64,000 bases of DNA, taken from assembly GCF_039534165.1 (NCBI RefSeq), contig NZ_BAAAUX010000029.1:1-64000 (forward strand). Reading direction: 5' to 3'. Within the stretch, counting starts at the first letter, position 1, and the number at the start of each line of letters is the position of its first letter. The notes beneath the pieces are model-generated. The model searched no databases, was not told where the DNA came from, and worked only from the letters and a program-made list of their open reading frames with translations. Source of the stretch: Saccharopolyspora_D taberi (GTDB lineage Bacteria > Actinomycetota > Actinomycetes > Mycobacteriales > Pseudonocardiaceae). Below are positions 32,137 to 41,631 of this stretch, in pieces. The position numbers and the translations under genes are program-made.

Positions 32137-33660
32137 TCACGTGCAGGTCGTGCCGTCCGCCGGGACCTTGCCGTCGAGCAGGTATCCGTCGATGGCGCTC
32201 TTCAGGCACGGGTTGCCGGTGTTGTACCCGCCGTGGCCCTCGCCCTGGAGCGTGACGTTGACGCCGGTGCCGAGCTCGGCGGCCATCCGTCTGGCGCCCT
32301 CGAACGGAGTCGCCGGATCACCGGTGTTGCCGACGACCACGATCGGAGCGGAGCCAGGGGCGGAGACGGCTGGTCGCTCCGCCTTCCCGTCCACAGGCCA
32401 TCCGGTGCAGCCTGCCAGGCCCCAGGCCACGAAGTCGCCGAACACCGGCGACGCCTGCTCGAACTCGGGCAGGGCGGCCCGCACGTCCGCGTCGGTGTAG
32501 CGCTGCTTGCTGTCCACGCAGTTGATGGCGCGGTTGGCGGCCTGGTTGTTGTCGTACCGGCCCTGCTCGTCGCGGCCGAGGTAGCTGTCGGCGAGCAGGC
32601 CGAGCACCGTTCCGGTGCCGCCCTTGGCCTCGGCGAGCGCCATCGTCAGCCACTGCCAGGATTCCTTGCTGTAGAGGGCGGAAGCGATGCCGGTGACGGC
32701 CCGATCCCGGGTGAGCGGGCGACCATCCTGCGTTGGCAGCGGGTTCGCTTCGAGCTGCCCGAGGAGGTCGTCGACCTCCTTCCGCCCCGGCAACGGGCAC
32801 TCGCCGCTCGCCCGGCACTCCGCCAGGTAGTTCTCCAGCGCCAGCTGGAATCCCTCGGCCTGGGAGAGGGCGTTCCGCTTGTCGTCCGCGGTGGGGTCGA
32901 CCACCGCGTCGAAGACGGCGCGGCCGACGTTGGCCGGGAACAGGTGCGCGTACACCCCGCCCAGCTCAGTGCCGTAGCTGATGCCGAAGTAGTGCAGCTT
33001 CTGGTCGCCGAGCACCTGCCGCATGAGGTCCATGTCGCGCGCGGTGCTCACGGTGTCCACGTGCGGCAGCATGGCGCCGGAGTTCTGCTTGCAGGCGGCC
33101 ACGTACTGGTCGTTGGCCTCCTGGAACGCCTTGGCCTCCGCTGGGTCGTCCGGGGTGCTGTCGACCGTGGTGAAAGCGTCCAGCGCTCTGTCGTCGAGGC
33201 ACTTCACGCCTGCGCTCTCGCCGACCCCGCGCGGGTCGAAGCTCACCAGGTCGTAGCGGGTGTTGAGGGTCTGGTAGGCGTCCTTGAGCCCGGGCAGCGT
33301 CGACACGCCCGAACCGCCGGGCCCGCCGAAGTTGAACATCAGCGAACCGATGCGGTTGTTCGGATCGGTGGCGGTCTTCCGGATGAGCGCGAGGTCGATG
33401 GTCTCGGACGCCGGCTCGGAGTAGTCGCGTGGCACCTTGATGGTGGCGCACTGCCATTCGCCGCCCGGAGGTTCACCGCCGCCCTGCATCGGTGTGGGCG
33501 CGGCGCAGGGTTGCCAGGCTGGTTTCTGGCTCGTCAGCGATTGGGGCAGCGTCATCTGGGGGCCACCGGTCTGGCACGCGGTCACCGAGCCGACGGCCAC
33601 CACGAGTGCCACCACCCAGCCGCCGATGATCGCGCCTCGGCGTCGTCTGTTCTCGGTCAT
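32137..33660 (-). CDS. Alpha/beta-hydrolase lipoprotein, tripeptidyl-aminopeptidase (TAP) type
   Basis: A 507-residue exported hydrolase related to Streptomyces mycelium-associated tripeptidyl aminopeptidases. The N-terminus has a basic-hydrophobic signal ending in SVTAC, a possible lipobox (Cys at residue 29). The oxyanion segment is NFGGPGGSGVSTLPG. The nucleophile Ser is in YFGISYGTELGG. The acid is in GNTGDPATPFEGA and the catalytic His in GEGHGGYN, all in the expected order. The C-terminal TAP-like domain supplies the last two. It probably trims peptides outside the membrane. The gene stands alone upstream of the kinase remnant. Confidence 0.9.
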   Translation of the reverse strand: MTENRRRRGAIIGGWVVALVVAVGSVTACQTGGPQMTLPQSLTSQKPAWQPCAAPTPMQGGGEPPGGEWQCATIKVPRDYSEPASETIDLALIRKTATDPNNRIGSLMFNFGGPGGSGVSTLPGLKDAYQTLNTRYDLVSFDPRGVGESAGVKCLDDRALDAFTTVDSTPDDPAEAKAFQEANDQYVAACKQNSGAMLPHVDTVSTARDMDLMRQVLGDQKLHYFGISYGTELGGVYAHLFPANVGRAVFDAVVDPTADDKRNALSQAEGFQLALENYLAECRASGECPLPGRKEVDDLLGQLEANPLPTQDGRPLTRDRAVTGIASALYSKESWQWLTMALAEAKGGTGTVLGLLADSYLGRDEQGRYDNNQAANRAINCVDSKQRYTDADVRAALPEFEQASPVFGDFVAWGLAGCTGWPVDGKAERPAVSAPGSAPIVVVGNTGDPATPFEGARRMAAELGTGVNVTLQGEGHGGYNTGNPCLKSAIDGYLLDGKVPADGTTCT

Positions 33661-33770
33661 CCGCTTTTGCCAGCTCCTCGGTCGGGACGTTCAGTACCCA
33701 ACCCACTTTCCCCTTGCGGGCCGCGGAAATCTGCTGGCGAACGTCGTTTTCCGCACCGACGAAAGTCGTG

Positions 33771-34154
33771 TCATGAACCGACGATCGGCAGCCATCTCGA
33801 TACGTCGGCACGGGATCCGGAGGCGCTGAGCCTGCCCGCGTCCACCGCGTCGGCCCAGTCGAGCCTGCCGGTCGCGAGCAGCAGCCAGGTGCGGGGGTCG
33901 GTTTCGACGACGTTCGGCGGGGTTCCCCTGGTGTGCTGGGGCCCGGCGACGCACTGCACCGCCGCGAACGGCGGCACCCGGACCTCGACGCTGTGGCCGG
34001 GGGCGACCTGCTCCAGGGTCCGCAGGCTCAGCCGGACGGCCGCGGCCAGGTCGGGGCGCTGCGGTTTCGGCTGCTGCTCGTCGTCGAGCCAGGAGCGGAC
34101 GGCCTCGACGGCGGCGCGGAGTTCGTGCGGATCAACGGGTCGGCGCTTGGACAT
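33771..34154 (-). CDS. Sterol-carrier-fold (SCP2-like) protein
   Basis: A 127-residue protein related to the actinobacterial sterol-carrier family (Rv0807 position in M. tuberculosis, next to purF). The pattern GHSVEVRVPPFAAVQCVAGP, then DPRTWLLLATGRLDWADAVD fits the lipid-binding SCP2 fold with its final helix. It ends in DVSRWLPIVGS. No signal peptide is visible, so it acts in the cytoplasm. The lipid ligand is unknown. It is normally adjacent to purF; here the TAP-like gene and the broken two-component locus lie between. Confidence 0.82.
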   Translation of the reverse strand: MSKRRPVDPHELRAAVEAVRSWLDDEQQPKPQRPDLAAAVRLSLRTLEQVAPGHSVEVRVPPFAAVQCVAGPQHTRGTPPNVVETDPRTWLLLATGRLDWADAVDAGRLSASGSRADVSRWLPIVGS

Positions 34155-34282
34155 GCGCCGAGCCTATTCGCAGCCCGGTGGCGCTCCCCGGCGCCAGGAG
34201 GCCATTGCTCGCTGGTGCGCGGCTTCAGCACGCGACCGGAGGAGAGCTGCGGGACCGGGCGAGCCGGTCCCGCAGCTGCTGC

Positions 34283-35590
34283 TCAGCGGTTGTTCTGCCA
34301 GTCGCCGAAGACCGGCGGAGCGACCTTGTCGAGGTCGTTGGTGAACACGTCCTCGTCCTCGACGAGCCAGCTCGGACGGCTGTGCTCCTGCTCGTCCTCA
34401 CCCTGCTGGCCACCACGGCCACCGGCGCCGCCGCCCATCGGGGCGCCGCCCGCCGACCGCCACACCNNNNNNNNNNNNNNNNNNCCGCCGCGGCCACCGG
34501 CCGCACCGCCCGCGGCACCACCGGCCGCGCCGCCCGAACCCGGGCCGAAGCCGCCGACACCGGCACGGCCGCCGGCACCGACGCCCATGCCACCGCGGCC
34601 TCCGGCACCGCCCGCGCCCATGCCGCCGCGAGCGCCACCGGCACCGCCGCCACCAGGACCACGACCACCGCCGGGTCCGCCCTGCGGCGAGGGCGCCCAG
34701 CGCCCGTTGTACGGGTTCTGCCGTTCCCAGGCACCGGTCTGCGGGTTCTGCCGGTACAGCGTGCCGTCCGGCCCGCGCACGACGTTCGGCGGCAGGCTGT
34801 TCGGCGAGGTCGTGGGCGGGGTCGCCCAGGCCGAGGTGGTGCCCGCGGGACCCGCGGTGTGCCCCGCAGGAGGCGAGTACGAAGCCGACGGCGAGGAAGC
34901 CACCGAAGCCCACGACGACGAGGACGAGGCCGGGGAGCTCGAGGTGCCCGACCCGGAGTCGGTGCCGGTCGGGGTCTGCGGCTGGCTCGGCTGCGCCGGC
35001 GGCGGGGGCGGCGGCGGAGCCTCGGGCGCGAAGTCCGGGATCCCGGCGACGAGCGAGTCGGTCTGGCCCTGGTACTTCTGCATGGCGACCTCAGCGCGAT
35101 CGTTCGTCGCGTTGAAGTCCTCCATGTCGTCCTCGTAGCTGCTCATCCAGCCGGTGATGGGGTTGCCGTCGAGTCCCCAGTCCTCGACCCAGCCCTTCTG
35201 CGGCGGGTCGAGCTTGACCGGCCTGCCGTTGTCCAGCGTCTCGCCCTCGGCGGGCAGCGCCTGGAACGTCTCGCGCTGGTAGGCGGCCTGCTGCTCGACG
35301 GCACCCTTGATGCCGTTCGCCGTGTTCGTGCAGTTCTCGATGCGCGGGAGCATTTCCTGCAGCGACTGCTGCCCCGCCTCGGCGGCCGCGCCATGGTGGG
35401 CGTCCGCCGCTTTCTTCATCGAGGCCTTGATGTTGTTGTTGAGCTCTTCGAAGAACTTGGCCGTACCGCCCCAGCCTTCAGCACCGGTCGTCCCCGACGG
35501 CGGCCGAAGGTCCGCAGCGTTGGCATCCCCTGCCATCTGCTGCCGGTACGCCCTCGCGCCACTCGCGTAGCACGGTTCCATCAAAGCCAT
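34283..35590 (-). CDS. PPE-like, Gly/Pro-rich putative type VII secretion substrate
   Basis: A protein of about 435 residues with a helical N-terminal domain (EPCYASGARAYRQQM, FFEELNNNIKASMKKAADAH, residues 1-185) resembling PPE/WXG-type substrates. A Pro/Ser/Gln-rich linker and a long Gly/Ala-rich region (about residues 285-390) follow. A conserved acidic tail (SWLVEDEDVFTNDLDKVAPP) is often seen in Pseudonocardiaceae proteins of this kind. An 18-N run at 34467-34484 hides six codons in the Gly-rich part without breaking the frame. The gene ends the operon WXG-like gene, DUF3558 lipoprotein, this gene. Secretion through a type VII system is inferred; no EccC or EccD gene is in the window. 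Confidence 0.75.
   Translation of the reverse strand: MALMEPCYASGARAYRQQMAGDANAADLRPPSGTTGAEGWGGTAKFFEELNNNIKASMKKAADAHHGAAAEAGQQSLQEMLPRIENCTNTANGIKGAVEQQAAYQRETFQALPAEGETLDNGRPVKLDPPQKGWVEDWGLDGNPITGWMSSYEDDMEDFNATNDRAEVAMQKYQGQTDSLVAGIPDFAPEAPPPPPPPAQPSQPQTPTGTDSGSGTSSSPASSSSSWASVASSPSASYSPPAGHTAGPAGTTSAWATPPTTSPNSLPPNVVRGPDGTLYRQNPQTGAWERQNPYNGRWAPSPQGGPGGGRGPGGGGAGGARGGMGAGGAGGRGGMGVGAGGRAGVGGFGPGSGGAAGGAAGGAAGGRGXXXXXXXVWRSAGGAPMGGGAGGRGGQQGEDEQEHSRPSWLVEDEDVFTNDLDKVAPPVFGDWQNNR
34467..34484. other. 18-base run of N (assembly gap or masked repeat)
   Basis: Eighteen consecutive undetermined bases lie in the Gly-rich repeat of the PPE-like gene. The length is a multiple of three, and the frame is open on both sides. 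The true length of the repeat here is unknown. Confidence 0.99.
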
Positions 35591-35603
35591 GTCTGACCCC
35601 CCA

Positions 35604-36188
35604 TCACTTAGCGGGCGGCAAAGTCGTCACGGCCGCCTCCAACGTCTGCTGTGCCACCTGGCACGGATCCTTCTTCCCCTTGTCCGTGCTCGGAAGGATC
35701 ACCTGACTCACCAGCATCTGGTTCTCCTGCGTACCGAGGTAGAGATCGCAGATACCGAGCTGCATGGGATCGGAGTCCAGCGTGACGGCCGCCGGATTTC
35801 CCGCGACCGACCGTTCCGAGAAGTAGGGGAACGGCGGCTTCGCGTAATAGTCAGCGATCTTGCGATCCAGCACCGAGAGCGACACCGACAGGCTGTCAGC
35901 TTCGTCCGATCGCCACTCACACGCCTCACCGGCCCCGGAAACCATCTGCGGCACGTGCTCGCCCGGGGTTTGAAGTTCCAGCGAGCGGGCGAAGTCGTCC
36001 GAGAGCAGGCTGCACAGGGGCACTGCCGATGCGTCCTTCGGATTGTTGACGGCCACCTTCGGCTGTTCCTGCGGCGTCTCCCCCGCTGGGGGCTCCGCAC
36101 CACCGGAGCACGCCGCCAGCAACGACGTCAGCGCCAGACCTGCACCCAGCACCGAACCACGCTTGAAACCGCTCATCACCACACCCAT
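35604..36188 (-). CDS. DUF3558 lipoprotein
   Basis: A 194-residue lipoprotein with lipobox LAAC (SLLAACSGGAEPP, Cys at residue 27 from this start). The DUF3558 domain has VPLCSLLSDDFARSLEL and a second Cys pair (EACEWRSDEADS, GICDLYLGTQENQM, KDPCQVAQQTLE), so likely disulfides. DUF3558 proteins are abundant in Pseudonocardiaceae and mycobacteria and often stand in operons with WXG100/PPE-type genes, as here. The ATG 36188 has a weak ribosome site; ATG 36176 is an alternative that keeps the signal peptide. The role is unknown. Confidence 0.83.
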   Translation of the reverse strand: MGVVMSGFKRGSVLGAGLALTSLLAACSGGAEPPAGETPQEQPKVAVNNPKDASAVPLCSLLSDDFARSLELQTPGEHVPQMVSGAGEACEWRSDEADSLSVSLSVLDRKIADYYAKPPFPYFSERSVAGNPAAVTLDSDPMQLGICDLYLGTQENQMLVSQVILPSTDKGKKDPCQVAQQTLEAAVTTLPPAK

Positions 36189-36201
36189 CGCACGATCACG
36201 T

Positions 36202-36525
36202 CTACGAACTCACCCGGCGAGCGTCCTCGGCAGCCGTTGTGTCATCCAGTTCGTACTGCTTCAACGTCTGCTCGAACGCCTCGATCTTCTTCGCAAGGGT
36301 GTCACGAAGGTCGCGAGCGGCAGCGGCGAGCGAACCCGGGCCCTCCGCAGCGCGCTTCTCGAGAACTTCTCGCGCCTGCGTCGTCGCCTGATCGCCCGCG
36401 GTCAGCTCAGCCGACGGGATACCGCGTCGCGCCTGCGTGGAGAGTCGATCGAGCTGCTTCTGCTGGTCCTTGAGCTCTTCCACGGCCGCCCGTAGCGCGG
36501 CCGGGTCTACGTCGAAGCCCGCCAC
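36202..36525 (-). CDS. WXG100-like/ESX-type small helical protein
   Basis: A 107-residue all-helical protein with a hairpin pattern: AALRAAVEELKDQQKQLDRL (helix 1), then SLAAAARDLRDTLAKKIEAF plus EQTLKQYELDD (helix 2). There is no clear WXG, but the size, charge pattern and position before a DUF3558 lipoprotein and a PPE-like gene suit a partner or chaperone for type VII secretion. The start ATG 36525 (MAGFDVDPAALR) is typical of such proteins, which usually open with a short Phe/Val/Asp run. It is the first gene of a three-gene operon on this strand (13-14 bp gaps). Confidence 0.7.
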   Translation of the reverse strand: MAGFDVDPAALRAAVEELKDQQKQLDRLSTQARRGIPSAELTAGDQATTQAREVLEKRAAEGPGSLAAAARDLRDTLAKKIEAFEQTLKQYELDDTTAAEDARRVSS

Positions 36526-36659
36526 TAGTAACCGTCCCCCTTTGGAGTTGACACAAGTCGTCAGTCAGCATCCTGCACGATCGGTTGGTGACCGTCAGCA
36601 AGCATGCCCAGATGACGCTATGACCGTGATCACTCCGTTAGGGGGTGGTCGCCGGGAAA

Positions 36660-37019
36660 TCACCCGGACAGCCCAGCAAGCAGGGCCAATGCGAGCGTGG
36701 CGGCGGAAAGGGCGAGGTAGAGCGTCGGGTACGCGACTTGGGACCAGGCGCGGGCGCGCAGAACTGTGATGACCGCGCCCACGAAGTACGCGGTGAGGCA
36801 AGCCGCTGCGGCGATTCCGAGTGGTGGCACGGCAAGGCCCGCCAGAAGCCCAAGTGCGCCGGCCGTTTTCGCCGCGCCCAGCGGGTACAGCCACGATCGC
36901 GGGACGCGGCACTTCTCCAGGTTGGCGAGGATCCACGGTCCTTGGCGGAAATCGACCGCGGATGCCACGCCATTGGCCAGCGCCGTCGCGACCGCCACTA
37001 CGACGTATGCGGTGAACAT
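36660..37019 (-). CDS. DoxX-like membrane protein
   Basis: A 119-residue protein with four membrane helices (FTAYVVVAVATALANGVASA, TAGALGLLAGLAVPPLGIAA, and two near the C-terminus). The DoxX-type core is VPRSWLYPLGAAKTAGALGL. DoxX/SURF4-type proteins take part in membrane redox reactions or thiol stress in some actinobacteria. The ATG 37019 follows GGAGG. It is divergent from the LysR gene at 37108, which probably controls it. Confidence 0.85.
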   Translation of the reverse strand: MFTAYVVVAVATALANGVASAVDFRQGPWILANLEKCRVPRSWLYPLGAAKTAGALGLLAGLAVPPLGIAAAACLTAYFVGAVITVLRARAWSQVAYPTLYLALSAATLALALLAGLSG

Positions 37020-37095
37020 CGGTCCTCCCAAGTTCTTGCCGGAACACCTCCAACCGTCGCGCGGGGACCGGTTTCGCGTCCAATACCTGCATCTA

Positions 37096-37101
37096 TAACC
37101 T
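37096..37101 (+). promoter_or_regulatory. -10-like box of a leaderless lysR-type promoter
   Basis: TAACCT ends 6 nt before the ATG at 37108. No Shine-Dalgarno is present. It lies in the 88-bp gap shared with the divergent doxX-like gene. Confidence 0.45.
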
Positions 37102-37107
37102 GGCGGA

Positions 37108-38001
37108 ATGGATGTCGACACGCGGCTCGTGCGTTACTTCGCCGTCGTCGCCGAGGAAGGCAGCCTGACTCGCGCCGCCGCGCGGCTCTACGTGTCACAA
37201 CCCGCTCTGACGAAGCAGATCAAGAACCTCGAAGCCCTGCTCGGGGTTTCGCTGTTCACTCGATCTCGCGAAGGGATGTCGCTCACCGCCGCCGGGCGGG
37301 CACTGGCCGAGCAGGCTCCCGCGCTGCTCGCCGGTTTCGACCGCGCGCTGCGGGACACCAGGAGCGCCGCCGCCCGCGCGGCGCGGGTGCTGCGGGTCGG
37401 GTTCATCGCCAGCGCCGCCAACGAGGCGACCCAGGACATCATCGCCGCCTTCACCCGGCTCCGGCCCGGCTGGCGGGTCGACATGCGCCAGGCGACCTGG
37501 GCGAACCCGTCCGCCGGGCTCCCCGACGGCGAGGTCGACGCCGCCCTGCTCCGGCTGCCCTTCCCCGGCCAGGACGCGCTGCGCGTCGAAGTCCTGCTCA
37601 CCGAACCGCGATCGGTCGTGCTGCCCTCCGGGCACCCGCTGGCCGGACGCGAGCTGATCGCGTTCGAGGAGCTGCTGGACGAGCCGTTCGTCGACGCGCC
37701 GGTGGCGGCCGGCGTGTGGCGCGACCACTGGCTCGCGATCGGCGAGCGCGGGGGCCGCGAGCCGCGGATCGGCGCGACCACCGAACGACCCGACGACTGG
37801 CTCCAGGCCATCGCCAACGGCTACGGGATCGGGCTCGCGCCGGAGTCGGCGGCCCGCTTCTACGCACGTCCCGGCGTCACCTACCGGCCCGTGACCGGCA
37901 TCGGCCCCAGCCGGGTGGGGATCGCCTGGCAGCCGGACGCCGACCCGGTCGTGCTCGACTTCGTCCGCTGCTGCCTGGAGATCAGAGCCAGCCGAGCTTG
38001 A
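37108..38001 (+). CDS. LysR-family transcriptional regulator
   Basis: A 297-residue LysR regulator with the winged helix at residues 1-65 (RLVRYFAVVAEEGSLTRAAA, LYVSQPALTKQIKNLEALLG, SLFTRSREGMSLTAAGRAL). A periplasmic-binding-protein-like effector domain begins at about residue 92 (VLRVGFIASAANEATQDIIA). It is divergent from the DoxX-like gene, the classical arrangement for LysR and its target. A TAACCT box 6 nt before the ATG points to a leaderless mRNA. Its 3' end overlaps the convergent LuxR-type gene by 20 bp. The ligand is unknown. Confidence 0.9.
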   Translation: MDVDTRLVRYFAVVAEEGSLTRAAARLYVSQPALTKQIKNLEALLGVSLFTRSREGMSLTAAGRALAEQAPALLAGFDRALRDTRSAAARAARVLRVGFIASAANEATQDIIAAFTRLRPGWRVDMRQATWANPSAGLPDGEVDAALLRLPFPGQDALRVEVLLTEPRSVVLPSGHPLAGRELIAFEELLDEPFVDAPVAAGVWRDHWLAIGERGGREPRIGATTERPDDWLQAIANGYGIGLAPESAARFYARPGVTYRPVTGIGPSRVGIAWQPDADPVVLDFVRCCLEIRASRA

Positions 38002-38776
38002 CCGCCTGCATCCCGGCCTGGAACCGGGTTTCCACGCCCAGCCGCGCGATGAGCTCGCGGACCCGCCGGTGCGCGGTGCGGGCGCTGAAGCCCATCAACC
38101 GCCCGATCGTGTCGTCGGTGGCGCCGGAGGCCAGCAGCGACAGGATCCAGCGCTCCTCCTCCGACGGCTGGTTGTCGCCGATCATCAGATCCTGGTCGGC
38201 GGTGAACGGGGCCGCGAACCGCCACAGGTCCTCGAAGATCCGGGCCAGCGCCGCCAGCATCGCGGAGCTGCGGATCACCACCGCGCTCTCCACCGACTGC
38301 TCGCTGGCGGTCAGCGGCAGCAGCGCGATCTCGTTGTCCACCACGATCAGCTTGGTGGGGGCCACATGGATCACCCGCGCCTGCTCGCCCAGGGCGACCA
38401 GCTTCGAGGTGATCTCCAGCTGCGGCGGGCGGGCCAGCGCGGAGCGGTCGTAGAGGACCTGGAACTCGACCCCCTCGGCGAGCTTGCGGGATTCCAGCGA
38501 GTCCAGCGGACCGGTCGTGATGTAGGGGGGTTTGGCCACTCCCTGCACCAGCTGCGTGGCGTTGCGCTGCAACTCGTAGGCCGCCCAGCCGACCCGCTTG
38601 GCGCCGTGCACGACCTGCAGGACCCCGCCGGTGCCGGACTGCGACTTGGCGGCCTTGGCCACCGACGCGACCGCTTCCCGGGCCTCGACCTGCGCCTGCA
38701 CCGCCCGCTCGGTGACGCCGTCGGTGCGGCTTCCGTCCGGCTGCGCGTCCAGCGCTTCGGTGTATCCGGGTAGCAC
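37982..38776 (-). CDS. LuxR-type HTH regulator with unclassified sensory domain
   Basis: A 264-residue protein with a C-terminal LuxR-type helix-turn-helix (about residues 200-260: SEEERWILSLLASGATDDTI, GRLMGFSARTAHRRVRELIA). The middle (VEFQVLYDRSALARPPQLEI, ARVIHVAPTKLIVVDNEIAL) resembles the phospholipase-D-like/TrmB-type regulatory region found in several Streptomyces LuxR proteins that lack a receiver. There is no phosphorylation site. The GTG 38776 follows GAGGAGGGG. It is convergent with LysR (20-bp overlap). The signal and targets are unknown. Confidence 0.82.
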   Translation of the reverse strand: MLPGYTEALDAQPDGSRTDGVTERAVQAQVEAREAVASVAKAAKSQSGTGGVLQVVHGAKRVGWAAYELQRNATQLVQGVAKPPYITTGPLDSLESRKLAEGVEFQVLYDRSALARPPQLEITSKLVALGEQARVIHVAPTKLIVVDNEIALLPLTASEQSVESAVVIRSSAMLAALARIFEDLWRFAAPFTADQDLMIGDNQPSEEERWILSLLASGATDDTIGRLMGFSARTAHRRVRELIARLGVETRFQAGMQAVKLGWL

Positions 38777-38994
38777 GGAACACCCCTCCTCGATGTGCCA
38801 GCAGCACTGTTGTTGATCAGCACCGCTACCGGCACCGAACGGCCCCCTCGATCAGAACGTAACCACCCCGGGACAGGGCCAGGAACCGACTTTAGAAGGA
38901 TTTAAACGAACAACCTTCGAATTAGCTCCGATCGGCGTAGCTCCAGGCTCCCCCGGATGACGCACGAATGCGCCCTGAACTGCGGCAATAATGG
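38777..38994. other. Gap between LuxR-type gene and the protease terminator
   Basis: About 220 bp hold the promoter and ribosome site of the LuxR-type gene and an AT-rich stretch (about 38890-38930) that is unusual for this DNA. No gene or RNA is recognised. Confidence 0.4.
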
Positions 38995-39035
38995 CAAAAA
39001 CTCGGGCCCTTCCCCCGGTGGAGGAAGGGCCCGAG
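38995..39035 (-). terminator. Intrinsic terminator of the subtilisin gene
   Basis: On the minus strand CTCGGGCCCTTCC (39035-39023) and GGAAGGGCCCGAG (39013-39001) form a perfect 13-bp stem with a 9-nt loop, followed by TTTTTG (39000-38995). It is the most classical intrinsic terminator in the window, 25 nt after the protease stop. Confidence 0.9.
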
Positions 39036-39059
39036 CAGAGTTCACCGGGAATTACCGGT

Positions 39060-40235
<1,176 letters not shown>

Positions 40236-40511
40236 GTGGTCCCCTCCTTCAGTGGCGCTCGGGTGGGGCCGAGCGCGACCTGATGGTGTTCGGGACGGAA
40301 CGTAACCAGCGTGATCCACGATCGGGCCGGAATGGCGAGTAGTCGCCAACCAGTGGTTCCGGGGGATGAAACCGTTCCCAGCTGCGGGTTTCTTATTGGG
40401 AACCAGAAGGAAAACGCGTCACCGCACCCCGGCGTCGGGGGTGTTGCGATCACGCTTTTGCCCCCGTCCCGGGAGGCCGTTTATGCGCAGAGCAAGTTCA
40501 GCAACGGACCA

Positions 40512-40850
40512 TTAACCAAAACGGGGGTCATCGGCGTAGGCGATGCCGTAGTAGAGGTACAGGGCTTGTTCTTGCTTGGGCGGCAAATCCCCGTCGTCGA
40601 GCGGGACGCGCGGGGCGTGGCGCACCGCTGCCTTGCGCACGGCAACGGTCAGGGTGTCTCCGTCGAAGGCCGCGCCGCGCAGCGGGACGAAGCTCTCGTT
40701 GGTGCCGAACAGTCCTGTTTGCACGGTTATCCAGACGGGCTGCTCGGTCCTGTCGTCGAGGAACAGCTGGCCGACGATCCCGATCCGATGCCCTTCCGGA
40801 TCGAAGACCTCGCAACCGAACAACCGCAGTGCCTCGCGCTGACCGATCAT
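40512..40850 (-). CDS. PRC-barrel domain protein
   Basis: A 112-residue protein with a PRC-barrel domain (LRLFGCEVFDPEGHRIGIVG, TEQPVWITVQTGLFGTNESF, VPLRGAAFDGDTLTVAVRKA). A short helical tail (LPPKQEQALYLYYGIAY) follows. PRC-barrel proteins in actinobacteria are small cytoplasmic stress or RNA-metabolism proteins of mostly unknown role. ATG 40850 is preferred over an upstream GTG at 40979, because the domain begins directly after it. The 276 bp between it and the protease start hold only the protease promoter region. Confidence 0.8.
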   Translation of the reverse strand: MIGQREALRLFGCEVFDPEGHRIGIVGQLFLDDRTEQPVWITVQTGLFGTNESFVPLRGAAFDGDTLTVAVRKAAVRHAPRVPLDDGDLPPKQEQALYLYYGIAYADDPRFG

Positions 40851-41005
40851 CGCCCAACCCCGCTCTCCGCCCGCCGCCCGTGCCAGTCTGCGCTCTCCCC
40901 CGGCACCGGGCCAGGTCGAGCCGTTCCGGTGTCCACTGAGCACAGTCGCGACCGCGGCTGGCACCCTCGACGGCGACACCCGAAAGCGAACACGACGGAG
41001 CAGCC

Positions 41006-41584
41006 ATGTCCGAGCAGCCCGAGCGCACCGCGCCGCCGATCACCGACCAGATGCGCGAGGAGGCGCGGCAGACCCCCGACAGCTGGCTCTACATCGTCGA
41101 CCCGGGGTACCAGGACTCCGAGGACGTGCCGCCGGAGGGCGTCATCGGCGCGTACCGGATCGACTCCGCCGGGGAGATCGACGAGGACTTCCAGTTCAAC
41201 GACGAGTACCAGCCGTCGGACATGGCCACCTCGCTGCCCGAGCCGGTCAACGAGCTGGAGCGGGTGCTGCACCGGATCGCGGCGGGCCAGGCACCCGAAG
41301 CCGAGCTGCCGCCCGCGGTGCTGGACGCGGAGCTGCTGCTCTACGCCGAGGAGGACGAGCCGGACGTGGTGTTCGCGGCCGAGATGTCCGACGGCAGCCA
41401 GCTCGTCCCGGCCTGCACCTCGGCGGAGCGGGTGCCGGAGAGCTGGCCGGGCTACCGGACCGTCGCGGGCGCCGACCTGCCCGAGGTGCTCGGCGGGCTC
41501 GACCTGGGGCTGAACCTCGACGACGCGATCCGGGCGGTCATCCCGAACAGCGTCCTGGTGCGCACCGCCGAGGAACGCGGCTGA
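41006..41584 (+). CDS. Type VII secretion system-associated protein
   Basis: A 192-residue soluble protein of the actinobacterial family annotated as type VII secretion-associated. The diagnostic part is DSWLYIVDPGYQDSEDVPPE, GVIGAYRIDSAGEIDEDFQF and NDEYQPS. The C-terminal half repeats a similar SseB-like pattern (QLVPACTSAERVPESWPGYR, GADLPEVLGGLDLGLNLDDA, VRTAEERG). No membrane segment is seen. It lies 4.5 kb from the WXG/DUF3558/PPE-like cluster and may serve that system. The ATG 41006 opens MSEQPERTAPPITDQMREEA. Confidence 0.8.
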   Translation: MSEQPERTAPPITDQMREEARQTPDSWLYIVDPGYQDSEDVPPEGVIGAYRIDSAGEIDEDFQFNDEYQPSDMATSLPEPVNELERVLHRIAAGQAPEAELPPAVLDAELLLYAEEDEPDVVFAAEMSDGSQLVPACTSAERVPESWPGYRTVAGADLPEVLGGLDLGLNLDDAIRAVIPNSVLVRTAEERG

Positions 41585-41619
41585 TCCCGAGCTGCCTGGC
41601 ACCGGCCGCCCGTCGGGCC

Positions 41620-41625
41620 TAGCCT
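41620..41625 (+). promoter_or_regulatory. -10-like box of a leaderless GH15 promoter
   Basis: TAGCCT ends 6 nt before the ATG at 41632, without a Shine-Dalgarno. Confidence 0.45.
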
Positions 41626-41631
41626 CGCCGC

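Noticed and set aside
34283..35000. PE_PGRS-type mycobacterial gene
   Set aside because: The Gly-rich part is similar in composition, but the N-terminal domain is not a PE domain and the GGAGGX repeat is irregular.
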